The position numbers were made by a program, and so were the translations under genes. The notes under the pieces are model-generated. The model searched no databases. It was not told where the DNA came from and saw only the letters and a list, made by a program, of their open reading frames with translations. A stretch of 64,000 nucleotides of DNA, taken from assembly GCF_002812485.1 (NCBI RefSeq), contig NZ_CP025003.1, positions 372,001 to 436,000 of the forward strand, read 5' to 3'. How positions within the stretch are numbered: the first letter of the stretch is position 1; each line of letters begins with the position of its first letter. This document shows, one piece after another, positions 30,590-44,026 of the stretch. Source of the DNA: Dickeya fangzhongdai. Lineage in GTDB: Bacteria; Pseudomonadota; Gammaproteobacteria; Enterobacterales; Enterobacteriaceae.

Positions 30590-32002
30590 TTATTCTATCA
30601 CGCACGGTGCCAACAGCCAGTGTTGCAACGTGATGCGACCCGAGCCGCTGAAGCTGACCATGGCGTCGCTGGTGGGGAAATAGCGTGATGACATCACCGC
30701 CTGCCCGTGGTTGATAAAAATTTCCACGCTGGAGCGGTCGCACAGAATCTGCAAGTGGTGCAGCGGGCCGTCATGCCAGTAACGGTGTTCCGGCTCGTTG
30801 GTGCGGCGATTGCGACGGCTCAGGGTCAGGCGTTCGCCGTCCCAGCACAGCACCATCACCCCGGCGAAGTTGATCTGAAATTCACCCTGTGTGTCCAGCA
30901 TGAGTTCCGCGCTGCTGGCGGGCAGCGCGGGCGCGTAGTTAGCGACGCCCTGCCACAGATGTTCCAGATGACGCAGGCTTTGCAGCTCGCGCGCCGGTTG
31001 CTGATAAACCCGATCATCGCGCAGCGTCAGTTCGCGCGGGCAGGTCATGGTATGGATCCAGCCGTGCGTGATTGTCGGTTGAAAGAATTCGTCCTGATCC
31101 GGCACGCCCATCCAGCCGAACAGCAGACGGCGGCCATCTTCGCTCTGCGTGGTTTGCGGTGCGTAAAATTCGAAGCCCAGATCCAGTTCGTGGAACGCCT
31201 GATGGGGGAAACTGCCGTTGTCGTAGTCGAGCGAACCGATGAAATAACCGGACTGATGGGTATTCAGGTAGCGCTCTTCTTCGGCTGGCAGCCCTTGCGG
31301 ACAGCAGATCAACACCTCATGGTTTTCTAGTGCGAACAGGTCCGGGCATTCCCACATGTAACCGAAATCGCCCAGCCCGTTGAGGCGGGAGCCGGCGATT
31401 TCACCCAGAGAATGCCATTGCAGCAGGTCGGATGACCGATACAGCAGCACTTTGCCCTGTAAATCCACATCCTGTGCGCCCAGCACCATGTACCAGTTGT
31501 CCTGATGACGCCAGACCTTCGGGTCGCGGACGTGGCCGGTGTACCCTTCCGGCAATGACAGCACCGGGCCGACCTTGTCGAATTCGCCGTCGTCGTTGGC
31601 GCGCGCCAGGCACTGATACGCGGTGCGTGAGCCGTCGTCGTATTTCACGTTGCCGGTATAAATCAGCGCCAGAGCGTCGTTGTCCACCACGGCGGAGCCA
31701 GAGTAGCAGCCGTGGCTTTCATAGCTTTCTGATGGCACCAGCGCCACCGGTTCGTGACGCCAGTGCACCAGATCGGCGGAGCTCCAGTGCCCCCAGAACT
31801 TGGCGCCGTGGGCGCAGGCCTGCGGATTCCACTGATAAAACAGATGGTAACGCCCCTTATGCTGCACGAAGCCATTCGGATCGTTCAGCAGCCCGACCAG
31901 CGGCGACAGGTGCCACTGCGGACGATGCGGGTCATAGGTTTGCCGTGACGGTCCGGACATCAGGGCGTAGGCCATGCGTTTTAACAGATGGATTTCCTTC
32001 AT
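30590..32002 (-). CDS. scrB: Sucrose-6-phosphate hydrolase
   Basis: GH32 invertase that splits sucrose 6-phosphate, the product of the ScrA phosphotransferase, into glucose 6-phosphate and fructose. It has 470 residues. The catalytic nucleophile aspartate is in LLNDPNGF, the transition-state stabiliser in HVRDPKVW, and the acid/base glutamate in WECPDLF. A C-terminal beta-sandwich domain follows. Its ATG overlaps the scrA stop (TAATG), so translation is coupled. Confidence 0.96.
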   Translation of the reverse strand: MKEIHLLKRMAYALMSGPSRQTYDPHRPQWHLSPLVGLLNDPNGFVQHKGRYHLFYQWNPQACAHGAKFWGHWSSADLVHWRHEPVALVPSESYESHGCYSGSAVVDNDALALIYTGNVKYDDGSRTAYQCLARANDDGEFDKVGPVLSLPEGYTGHVRDPKVWRHQDNWYMVLGAQDVDLQGKVLLYRSSDLLQWHSLGEIAGSRLNGLGDFGYMWECPDLFALENHEVLICCPQGLPAEEERYLNTHQSGYFIGSLDYDNGSFPHQAFHELDLGFEFYAPQTTQSEDGRRLLFGWMGVPDQDEFFQPTITHGWIHTMTCPRELTLRDDRVYQQPARELQSLRHLEHLWQGVANYAPALPASSAELMLDTQGEFQINFAGVMVLCWDGERLTLSRRNRRTNEPEHRYWHDGPLHHLQILCDRSSVEIFINHGQAVMSSRYFPTSDAMVSFSGSGRITLQHWLLAPCVIE

Positions 32003-33372
32003 TATGCGTTGTCCGTTTTGTATTTCAGCAACAGAGAGATCAGGAAGGCTGCGCCAAAGGCGATCAACATGCCAATCAGATAATTCAGGATTGAGCCTGC
32101 CTGTACGATGGCAAGGCCCGGAATGCCGGTCAGCCCGACCGCCGTCATGTTGACGTGGTTGGCGACGACCCAGGCGCCGCCCAGCGCGCCGCCCGCCAGC
32201 CCGGCCAGAAACGGTTTGATGAAGCGCAGGTTAATCCCGAAGATCGCCGCTTCGGTAATGCCGAGCAGACAGGAAAGCGACGACGGCACGGCGATGGCTC
32301 TGATTTTAGCGTCGCGGGTTTTGAAGTACACCGCCAGACAGGCGCCGCCCTGCGCTACGTTAGCCATCGCCCAGATCGGCAGCAGGAAGTTGACGCCGAT
32401 GGACGGGTTACCCAGCAGCCCGGCTTCAATAGCATGGAAGCTGTGGTGCACGCCGGTGATGACGATAGCCGAATAAAGCCCGCCGAACAGCAGCCCGGCC
32501 AGCCAGCCGGCGTGGGCAATCAGGGTGCTCAGCACTAAGGAAATGCCGTCGCCCAGCATACGGCCCGCCGGGCCAATCACCAGCATGGCGACGAAGCCGG
32601 AAATGATCACGGTCAGGAACGGCGTCACGATGATATCCAGCGCGTTCGGCACCACCTTGCGCAGGCGCTTTTCCACCAGACTCATGAACCAGACCGCCAG
32701 CAATACCGGGAACACGGTGCCCTGATAGCCGATCATGGCGAATTCCAGACCGAACAGGTGCATGGTCTTGAAACCGCCGGCTACGCCCCAGGCGTTGGTC
32801 AGCGCCGGGTGGGTGAGGATGCCGCCCAGCGTCGCGCCCAGATAAGGGTTGCCGCCGAATTCACGCGCGGCGGTAAAGCCGATCAGAATCGGCAGAATGA
32901 TGAAAGCGGCGGAGCTGAACATATCCAGCATCACGAAAATGGCGCTGCCGGCGTCGACCCAGCCGTAGGTCTTGATCATGCCGAGCAGGCCCATCAGCAG
33001 GCCGGAGGCGACAATCGCCGGGATAATCGGCACGAAAATGTTCGACAGCAAGCGCGCCAGCCGTTGCAGCGGGTTGAGCTTTTGCGCCGCCAGCGTGGCG
33101 GTTTCGGCGGTGCTGGTTTCGCTGATGCCGGCGGCCTTGATGAACTCGGCGTAGACCTTGTTCACCAGCCCGGAGCCAAAAATGATCTGCATCTGGCCGG
33201 CATTCTGGAAACACCCTTTGACGCCCTCGACGCTTTCGATGGCGGTTTTATCGGCCAGGCTGTCATCGTTGAGCACCAGCCGCAGGCGGGTGGCGCAGTG
33301 CGCGGCGCTGGCGATATTTTCCCTGCCGCCCAGCAAGGGAATCAGGGATGCCGCAGTGGCATGAATATCCAT
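32002..33372 (-). CDS. scrA: Sucrose-specific PTS permease EIIBC
   Basis: Inner-membrane phosphotransferase permease that imports sucrose as sucrose 6-phosphate. It has 456 residues. The N-terminal EIIB domain has the phosphorylated cysteine C26 in ASAAHCATRLRL. The EIIC domain from about residue 105 has many membrane spans and the motif HHSFHAIEAGL. No EIIA domain is fused, so it presumably uses the glucose EIIA (Crr). It lies between scrY and scrB. Confidence 0.96.
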   Translation of the reverse strand: MDIHATAASLIPLLGGRENIASAAHCATRLRLVLNDDSLADKTAIESVEGVKGCFQNAGQMQIIFGSGLVNKVYAEFIKAAGISETSTAETATLAAQKLNPLQRLARLLSNIFVPIIPAIVASGLLMGLLGMIKTYGWVDAGSAIFVMLDMFSSAAFIILPILIGFTAAREFGGNPYLGATLGGILTHPALTNAWGVAGGFKTMHLFGLEFAMIGYQGTVFPVLLAVWFMSLVEKRLRKVVPNALDIIVTPFLTVIISGFVAMLVIGPAGRMLGDGISLVLSTLIAHAGWLAGLLFGGLYSAIVITGVHHSFHAIEAGLLGNPSIGVNFLLPIWAMANVAQGGACLAVYFKTRDAKIRAIAVPSSLSCLLGITEAAIFGINLRFIKPFLAGLAGGALGGAWVVANHVNMTAVGLTGIPGLAIVQAGSILNYLIGMLIAFGAAFLISLLLKYKTDNA

Positions 33373-33455
33373 AGTATTCCTCTTTTATCAATAACAGGTG
33401 TGCGGTCACCCGTCACCGGTAGCATAAGCCTTGCCGGTGACGGCCGCGTTAACCG

Positions 33456-35093
<1,638 letters not shown>

Positions 35094-35121
35094 TCAGATG
35101 GTTTTTTTGTTTTGCTAAATT

Positions 35122-35137
35122 GCTAAACCGGTTATGC
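35122..35137 (-). promoter_or_regulatory. Candidate ScrR operator before scrY
   Basis: GCTAAACCGGTTATGC differs at two or three positions from the perfect palindrome GCTAAACCGGTTTAGC, typical of a LacI-family site. Extra GCTAAA half-sites flank it at about 35114 and 35145. The GCTAAACCG half recurs before scrK. Confidence 0.65.
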
Positions 35138-35222
35138 AGCGAAAGCTAAATGGGGCCGAAGGGGTTGGCAAGGAATTTTGTTTTCTTGCTGTGCTAACTG
35201 TGATCATGACAACAAAACCCGC

Positions 35223-35250
35223 TCCCGACGGTGCAATGCGGTCGTCGGGA
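35223..35250 (-). terminator. Hairpin between scrK and scrY
   Basis: TCCCGACG (35223-35230) pairs with CGTCGGGA (35243-35250). On the minus strand a GC-rich tail and TTTTG follow. It lies 16 bp after the scrK stop, so it may act as a partial terminator that lowers scrY expression or stabilises the scrK message. Confidence 0.5.
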
Positions 35251-35265
35251 ACAGGCTCTGAAAGG

Positions 35266-36189
35266 CTATAGCGAGGCGGTGAGTTGATGGGCGAACGGCA
35301 GCGCCGTCATCGCGCCTTTGGCGGTGGTCGCCAGCGCGCCGCAGCGCTGCGCCTGCGTGAGTACGGTATGCCAGTCGTCAATCTGGTACAGGCTATCGTA
35401 GCCGGCCAGTGCGGCGAGCATGCCGGCGACAAAGGCGTCGCCCGCGCCGGTGGTGTCGACCGGGGTGACGCGGTGCGCCAGGAAATGGCGCAACTGGTGG
35501 CCGTCATGCAGCCAGACGCCGTCGCCGCCCTGAGTAATCAGCAACCGCTTGATGGGGTATCGGGCCATCAGGTTGGCGCTGCCCTGACGAATGTCCTCGC
35601 TGCCGCTGAGAAACCGGAATTCCTCTTCCGACAGTTTCACTACGTCCGCCAGCGCCAGCACTTGATCCAGACAGGTTCTCAACTCCTGCTCGCTGTGCCA
35701 CAGGTCGGCGCGGATATTCGGGTCAAAACTGACCCATCCTTGGGCGGCGCGAATCCGCGTTATCGCTTCCAGCGCCGTGCTGCGCGACGGTTCACGCGAC
35801 AGGGCGATGGAGCACAGGTGCAGCCATTCGCTGCGCTGAAACGCCGGCAGGTCGGACGGTTGCAGGAACAGATCGGCGCTGGGGCGCACCATAAACGTGA
35901 AGGTGCGCTCACCCTGGGCATCCAGACTCACCACCACGGTGGAGGTGCGGTGTTCCGCATCCGGTTGCATGTGACGGACATCCACCTGCTCGCGGGCCAG
36001 TACGTCGCGCAGGAAGTGACCGAACGCGTCCTCGCCGACGCGGCCAATAAAGCCGCTGTGTCCGCCCAATCGGGCGACGCCCACGGCGACGTTGGCGGGC
36101 GCGCCCCCCGGACATTTCAGATAGCGCTCCTCGCCTTCCGGAATGAGGTCGACCACCGCATCGCCCATTACCCATACTTTGTGAGACAT
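35266..36189 (-). CDS. scrK: Fructokinase
   Basis: PfkB-family kinase that phosphorylates the fructose released by ScrB. It has 307 residues. The N-terminal glycine motif GGAPANVAVGVARLGG and the C-terminal anion-hole/catalytic motif DTTGAGDAFVAGM, with the catalytic aspartate, are present. It is the first gene of the minus-strand scrKYABR operon, with a ScrR-like site 45 bp upstream. Confidence 0.96.
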   Translation of the reverse strand: MSHKVWVMGDAVVDLIPEGEERYLKCPGGAPANVAVGVARLGGHSGFIGRVGEDAFGHFLRDVLAREQVDVRHMQPDAEHRTSTVVVSLDAQGERTFTFMVRPSADLFLQPSDLPAFQRSEWLHLCSIALSREPSRSTALEAITRIRAAQGWVSFDPNIRADLWHSEQELRTCLDQVLALADVVKLSEEEFRFLSGSEDIRQGSANLMARYPIKRLLITQGGDGVWLHDGHQLRHFLAHRVTPVDTTGAGDAFVAGMLAALAGYDSLYQIDDWHTVLTQAQRCGALATTAKGAMTALPFAHQLTASL

Positions 36190-36233
36190 AATTACACTCT
36201 TTATCGGGGATAGTTAAACTGTTGGCTAAAATA

Positions 36234-36249
36234 GAAGAAACGGTTTAGC
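36234..36249 (-). promoter_or_regulatory. Candidate ScrR operator before scrK
   Basis: GGTTTAGC (36242-36249) is a perfect half-site and the other half is degenerate, giving about 12 of 16 matches to the palindrome found before scrY. Control by ScrR is inferred from the shared motif and the location. Confidence 0.5.
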
Positions 36250-36342
36250 TAATCAACTCGTTGATCGGCGAGGGGCATGAAAAGCTCATCAGGAACGCGG
36301 TTTATGGTTGTGGTGTATACCCTAAGCAGTTTGAAACCGCCG

Positions 36343-36702
36343 TCACGCGTGTTTCATTCTCTCGTTTAGCGTCTCGATGATGAAGGCGTTGACAGAGGTT
36401 CCCTGCTCGGCAGCAGCTTGATTCAAACGTTCCCCGAACGACTCAGGGTAGCGTAACGTAAATGTTTTAATCCTTTCCTGGCGGACGTATGGCTCAATGC
36501 CCGCTGCGCTGCAGTCATCCAGATACTCGCGCAGTGAGATTTCACCTTCTTTTTTCAGCCCCTGAATGCTGTCCGACACAAAATCACAATAGCCGGTCAG
36601 ACCCAGAAACTTGCCACGAAATGCGCCAAGTTCCGGCACATAACTGATAACAGCCAGTTGTCCGGCTATCTCAATGGTGTTTGGCGTGGATGGTTTGCTC
36701 AT
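36343..36702 (-). CDS. hicB: HicB-family antitoxin
   Basis: A 119-residue HicB-type antitoxin. An N-terminal degenerate RNase-H-like part (AVISYVPELGAFRGKFLGL, KKEGEISLREYLDDC) is followed by a ribbon-helix-helix DNA-binding part (IKTFTLRYPESFGERLNQAA). The ATG overlaps the last codon of the upstream hicA remnant (ATGA), the normal hicAB arrangement. The gene itself looks intact although its toxin is broken. It lies between scrK and the CRISPR-Cas region. Confidence 0.9.
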   Translation of the reverse strand: MSKPSTPNTIEIAGQLAVISYVPELGAFRGKFLGLTGYCDFVSDSIQGLKKEGEISLREYLDDCSAAGIEPYVRQERIKTFTLRYPESFGERLNQAAAEQGTSVNAFIIETLNERMKHA

Positions 36703-36865
36703 GGCTTCACTCCTATGCTTTCAAGCCAGTCGCGCAGGTTGGCTACTGCGCCTTTATCAGTGACTCGATATCGGCCCATTTGATGCCTGACTGGACGGGC
36801 GATTTAAACACCTGTTCAAGCGTACTTTTTTGCCTCTTCCGTAGTGATGAAACCTGCGCTTTCAT
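36699..36865 (-). pseudogene. hicA: hicA toxin remnant with internal deletion
   Basis: From ATG 36865 the frame reads MKAQVSSLRKRQKSTLEQVF and onwards to WADIESLIKAQ, then stops at 36743. This is the N-terminal part of a HicA toxin of the long subtype. In another frame the same DNA continues RVTDKGAVANLRDWLESIGV-KP up to the hicB start, which is the C-terminal part. The central segment, including the family's conserved GSR and FHRPHP-type region, is missing. The likely event is a deletion of roughly 100 bp with loss of phase, placed at the ACTGATAAAGGCGC stretch where both frames meet. The product cannot be a working toxin. Confidence 0.8.
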
Positions 36866-37350
36866 TCCCTCGCCTCACGACGTCACTTCCTGAAGTCATT
36901 ATCAAAACCACCATAAGTGAAGTTAAGTCATGAAGTCATGTATTATATGGACGCCTCTCATTCTCTAACTGATTTTGTGGGTATCCAGCCCGCGGGGAGA
37001 GGCTCAGGGATGAGCGGAGTAGTGTAGTAAAGCCGACGCACCTGCAACTTGAAGAATGATTGTATAGCGGCGTAATCCGGGGAAGTCGCTAATGGCAGCT
37101 GGTTGAATTTATGACAATAAAAAAGCCGGAACTGCGGTCATAGAAAATAATTATCTCGCCGGAATGCGAAATAATTTCCAATAATTATTATTGGGATAAC
37201 GTTATATTTATTCTCAAATGCTATTCATCGGCTAATGAATGTCACATATGTGATAAGTCGCTTTTTTATTTATAAAAATTATCTTGTCACCGCCTATTTG
37301 TTTTCCATACTTAATAAATAGTCACGTGTTTTTAGTGGTGAGGTAAGCCG
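36866..37350. other. 485-bp intergenic region before cas3 with a partial repeat copy
   Basis: No gene is supported. Positions 37031-37064 (AGCCGACGCACCTGCAACTT and onward) are one half of the palindromic repeat family also found at 10.3, 56.1 and 62.9 kb. From 37100 the DNA becomes strongly AT-rich up to the cas3 ribosome site GAGG at about 37340, so this is probably the cas3 promoter region. Confidence 0.7.
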
Positions 37351-40116
37351 ATGCCCGAGGCAGTCCATTCGGAACTGTTGTCTGAGTCCTATTTTCGTTA
37401 CTGGGGAAAAGCCCGAACGTTTTCCAATAACGAAAACGGCGCGCCTTATCATTTATTGCCTTATCACTGTCTGGATGTGGCGGCCTGTGGCTATTGGCTG
37501 GTGAAAAATAACCGTTTTCATGTCCGTGACCATTTGCAGGCGTTGGGACTGGATGAAGAGTGCGCCGCGTTATGGCTGGCCTGGTTTCTGGCCTGGCACG
37601 ATATCGGCAAGTTCGCCCGTGGTTTTCAACAGCTCTACCAGAACCCTGCCGCGCCGCTGGTGCGTGGGGCGGGGCAGGCTTATTCAATGCGCCATGACTC
37701 GCTGGGGTTGTGGTTGTGGCGTTTTAAGCTGCATGACAACTGGCGGGAGCAAACGGACTGGCTGCCCGCCACATCCCGACCGGAAAAACTGCATTACGCG
37801 ATGGATGTATGGCTGCGGCTGGTATGCGGCCATCATGGACAGCCGCCGCGGGAAGAGGGCAACGGCGCGCTGGCTTTCCACCCTGACGATATTCTGGCCG
37901 CACAGGCTTATCTGGCCGATCTGCACGCCGTGTTTCCTGAACTAACGGCATTTCCCGATAGTTTTAGCGACAAAAACTGGCGGGTGTTGTTGCAACAGAA
38001 AAGCTGGCCGCTGGCAGGCAGCGTGGTACTGGCGGACTGGCTTGGCTCATCGCAGGACGATTTCCCCTATCGGGCGGAGCCGACGCTGACGCTGGCGCAA
38101 TACTGGCGGCAATGCGCGTTGCCGCAGGCCGAGCGGTCGGTGTCTCGCCTGCCGGCCGCCGCTGTGGCTGCGCCGTTTACGGGAATGCGCAACCTCTTTC
38201 CCTTTATCACCCGGCCGACGCCGTTGCAGCAGCAGGCGATGGCGGTCGAGATTGACGCGCCTGGCCCGCAGCTGTTTGTACTGGAGGATGTCACCGGGGC
38301 GGGCAAAACCGAAGCCGCGCTGGCGCTGGCGCACCGGCTGATGAGCGCCGGTCGCGGCGACGGGCTGTATGTCGGCCTGCCGACGATGGCGACCGCCAAC
38401 GCCATGTACCGGCGGTTGGCGAAGGCGTATCGCGCCTTGTTTGACGAACGAGTGGCGCCATCGCTGATGCTGGCGCACGGCGCGCGCGACATGGTGACGG
38501 ATTTCCGCCTGTCGCTATGGGGGCCAGCGCAGGCGGGGCAGATGCGGTACGGGCCGGATAATGAAGACAGCGCCAGCGCCGCCTGCAATCAGTGGTTTGC
38601 CGACTCGCGCAAGAAAGCGCTGCTGGCGGATGTCGGCGTCGGTACGCTCGATCAGGCGCTGATGGCGGTGATGGCGTTTCGCCACCAGTCGCTGCGGTTG
38701 TTAGGGCTGGGCGGAAAAATTCTGCTGCTGGATGAGGTGCACGCCTACGACGCTTATACCGGCCGTCTGCTGGAAAGCCTGCTGACCTTCCACGCCGGTC
38801 AGGGCGGCAGCGCGATTATTCTTACCGCCACGCTGGCGGCGTCTCAGCGGGAGCGGCTGGTGCAGGCGTTCTGTCGGGGGATGCAGCAACCGCCCGGCCG
38901 TCTGGCGGAGCAGGCCGGATACCCGTGGTTTACCCAGGTGAGCGCGCAGGCGCTGCGGGAGTGGCCGGTGGAAACCCGCGCCGAGGTCCGGCGCACGGTG
39001 ACGGTTGACTGGCTGTCTCGCCGGTCGGAAGCCATCGCGTTGATTCGTCAGGCGGTGGCCGCCGGGCAGTGCGTCTGCTGGATTCGCAACACGGTGGATG
39101 AGGCGATTGACGCCTGGCGGCAGTTGCGCCAGTGCAGCGAGATAACAGCGGACGATGTGCTGCTGTTCCACAGCCGGTTTGCGTTTTGCGACCGCATGGT
39201 GATTGAAGACACGGCGGTTGAGCGCTTCGGCAAGCACAGCACAGGCGCACAGCGGCGCGGCAAGGTGCTGATCGCCACCCAGGTGGTGGAACAGTCGCTG
39301 GATATTGATGTGGATGTGATGATAAGCGATCTGGCGCCGGTGGATTTGCTGATCCAGCGCGCCGGGCGCCTGCAACGTCATATCCGCCGGGCAGATGGTC
39401 GTTGTAAACAGCTGGACGACGCTGCGCCGCAGCAGGATGACCGCGCCCCGCCGGTGCTGTGGGTTCTGGCGCCGCAATGGCAGCCCGAGGCCGGTCCTGA
39501 CTGGCTGGGAGTGGAACTGAGCGGTACCGGCGCGGTGTATCAGCATCATGCGGTGCTGTGGCGCACGCAGGCGATGCTGCGAGAATGCGGCGCGCTGCGC
39601 ATGCCGGAAGAGGCGCGTTTGCTGATAGACAGCGTTTATGAACAACGCATACCGGCACCGGCGGCGCTGGAGGAGCGCGGCTATCAGGCTGAAGGGAAAA
39701 GTTTGGGCGATCGTACCATCGCGTCGCAGTCGTCACTGGCATTTGAGCTGGGGTATTGCGCCGCCGCCGGTCAGCGCGGCTGGCGCGATGACGCCGAACT
39801 GTTCACCCGCTCAGGCGAGACATCGCAGGATGTCTATCTGGCATGGCGGGCGGACAGCGACGACGCTTTACCTCAGCCCTATGCCGGTGAGGGGGAATTT
39901 GGCTGGGAGAAAAGCCGCCTGTCGGTGCGCCAGCACTGGTGGCAACAGCACGAAAAACAGTGGCCGACCTTACAGGGCGACGCGCTGGAGCGCTTCCGGC
40001 AACAACTGCACCGCCCCGGCGCCGAAGTGCTGTTGCTGGCGCTGGGCGAAGCGGCGGCGTTTTATAGCGAGCGACAGGGGTTAACCCCGGTGGCCGATAG
40101 CCAGATCACATGTTGA
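37351..40116 (+). CDS. cas3: CRISPR-associated helicase/nuclease Cas3 (type I-E)
   Basis: Effector nuclease-helicase recruited by Cascade to degrade targeted DNA. It has 921 residues. The N-terminal HD nuclease shows H39-x2-D42 and the pair H83-D84 in WHDIGKFARGF. The superfamily 2 helicase has Walker A DVTGAGKTEAA (about residue 313), DEVH box LLLDEVHAYD (about 460), TATL and motif VI QRAGRLQRH. The order HD then helicase is standard. It is separated from cse1 by 651 bp, as in E. coli, where cas3 and the casA operon have separate promoters. Confidence 0.96.
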   Translation: MPEAVHSELLSESYFRYWGKARTFSNNENGAPYHLLPYHCLDVAACGYWLVKNNRFHVRDHLQALGLDEECAALWLAWFLAWHDIGKFARGFQQLYQNPAAPLVRGAGQAYSMRHDSLGLWLWRFKLHDNWREQTDWLPATSRPEKLHYAMDVWLRLVCGHHGQPPREEGNGALAFHPDDILAAQAYLADLHAVFPELTAFPDSFSDKNWRVLLQQKSWPLAGSVVLADWLGSSQDDFPYRAEPTLTLAQYWRQCALPQAERSVSRLPAAAVAAPFTGMRNLFPFITRPTPLQQQAMAVEIDAPGPQLFVLEDVTGAGKTEAALALAHRLMSAGRGDGLYVGLPTMATANAMYRRLAKAYRALFDERVAPSLMLAHGARDMVTDFRLSLWGPAQAGQMRYGPDNEDSASAACNQWFADSRKKALLADVGVGTLDQALMAVMAFRHQSLRLLGLGGKILLLDEVHAYDAYTGRLLESLLTFHAGQGGSAIILTATLAASQRERLVQAFCRGMQQPPGRLAEQAGYPWFTQVSAQALREWPVETRAEVRRTVTVDWLSRRSEAIALIRQAVAAGQCVCWIRNTVDEAIDAWRQLRQCSEITADDVLLFHSRFAFCDRMVIEDTAVERFGKHSTGAQRRGKVLIATQVVEQSLDIDVDVMISDLAPVDLLIQRAGRLQRHIRRADGRCKQLDDAAPQQDDRAPPVLWVLAPQWQPEAGPDWLGVELSGTGAVYQHHAVLWRTQAMLRECGALRMPEEARLLIDSVYEQRIPAPAALEERGYQAEGKSLGDRTIASQSSLAFELGYCAAAGQRGWRDDAELFTRSGETSQDVYLAWRADSDDALPQPYAGEGEFGWEKSRLSVRQHWWQQHEKQWPTLQGDALERFRQQLHRPGAEVLLLALGEAAAFYSERQGLTPVADSQITC

Positions 40117-40153
40117 AGAAGCAAGTTCGCGATGGCTGGGGTATCAGGGGAAA

Positions 40154-40193
40154 CACAGGGGGGAGGTTCCCGGAGGGACACCTCACCCCTGTG
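40154..40193. terminator. Hairpin downstream of cas3
   Basis: CACAGGGG (40154-40161) pairs with CCCCTGTG (40186-40193), with additional AGGT/ACCT pairing inside. It is 38 bp past the cas3 stop and lacks a U tract. It could end or protect the cas3 message. Confidence 0.4.
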
Positions 40194-40230
40194 GTCGCCC
40201 CGACAGTCTCGATGCCGAGAGGTGTCTGGA

Positions 40231-40309
40231 GCGTTTATCCCCGCTGGCGCGGGGAACGTAGCTGAATACATTGATGTACCCGGTTCATCCCCGATTGCCC
40301 GGGGAAGGA
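40231..40309 (-). CRISPR. Vestigial pair of inverted I-E repeats between cas3 and cse1
   Basis: 40231-40259 contains TTTATCCCCGCTGGCGCGGG, and 40281-40309 contains TTCATCCCCGATTGCCCGGG. Both are recognisable as the array repeat on the opposite strand. The first has a few substitutions, mostly at the ends, and the second several, mainly in the stem-loop. They are separated by only 21 bp instead of 32. There is no further repeat on either side, so this looks like a degenerate, inactive mini-array. Confidence 0.7.
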
Positions 40310-42957
<2,648 letters not shown>

Positions 42958-42961
<4 letters not shown>

Positions 42962-44019
42962 CCACCTTTATTCAACTGCATTTTTTGACCGCTTACGCAC
43001 CAGCCAACCTGAACCGGGACGACACCGGCCGCCCGAAAACCGCCATCGTCGGCGGGGTAGAGCGGCTGCGGGTGTCGTCACAAAGTCTCAAACGCGCCTG
43101 GCGCACCTCCGAGGTGTTTGAAACCGCCTTGGGCGAGCACATAGGCAAACGTACCCGCCAATTGGGGCGAGTGGTGTATAAGGCGCTTACCGACGGCGGC
43201 GTGGCGACCAAAACCGCGGAGGAAGCCGCGAAGAAAATTGCCGGGCAGTTCGGCAAGCTGAAAAAAGAAGAGAAAAACAGCCCCGACCCGCTGGAGAAGT
43301 TCGACATCGAACAACTGGCGCACGTCAGCGTGCCGGAGCGGGCGCGGGTGGATCAACTGGTGGATGCGCTGATTGCCGAATCCCGCGAACCCAACAGCGA
43401 AGAGCTGAAACTGCTGCGCAAAGAGGTGGCGAGCGTCGATATCGCGCTGTTCGGCCGTATGCTGGCGTCCAGCCCGGAATTTAACGTGGAGGCCGCCTGT
43501 CAGGTGGCGCACGCGCTGGGCGTCAGCGCGGTGACGGTAGAAGACGATTTCTTCACCGCGGTGGATGACCTCAACACCGGCGAGGACAACAGCGGCTCCG
43601 GCCATATGGGCGAGCAAGGCTTTGCCTCGGCGCTGTTCTATCAATATATCTGCATCGACCGCGACCGGCTGCGGGAAAACCTCGGCGGTGACGAGGTGCT
43701 GGTGCAGCGCACGCTGCGGGCGCTGGGGGAAACCGCGCTCACCGTGTCGCCCACCGGCAAGCAGAACAGTTTCGCCTCCCGCGCGTATGCCTCTTACGTG
43801 TTGGCGGAACGTGGCTCGGCGCAGCCGCGCGCGCTGTCGGTGGCGTTTTTCAAACCGGTGCGCAGCGCCGAACCGCTGGAAACGGCGATTAGCGCGCTGA
43901 AAAACCAGCAGGAGAAGTTCAATCGCGCCTACGGCGCCGACGGCATGACCGACTATGTGCTGGATGTGGAAGCCGGAGCCGGCAGCCTGCCGCAACTGTT
44001 GGATTTCATCAGCCAGTGA
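42958..44019 (+). CDS. casC: Cascade backbone subunit Cas7e
   Basis: Backbone protein that polymerises along the crRNA. It has 353 residues. The N-terminus MTTFIQLHFLTAYAPANLNR and GGVERLRVSSQSLKRAWR are diagnostic of the Cse4/Cas7e (RAMP-like) family. The start is ATG 42958 inside the cse2 stop. An earlier in-frame start at 42688 is a reading of the cse2 gene in another phase and is not used. cas5e follows after 7 bp. Confidence 0.95.
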
Positions 44020-44026
44020 GGGCGGC

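Noticed and set aside
35190..35215. TGTGATCATGACAACA as a CRP site before scrY
   Set aside because: Only one half resembles the CRP consensus; the second half is wrong, so the evidence is too weak.
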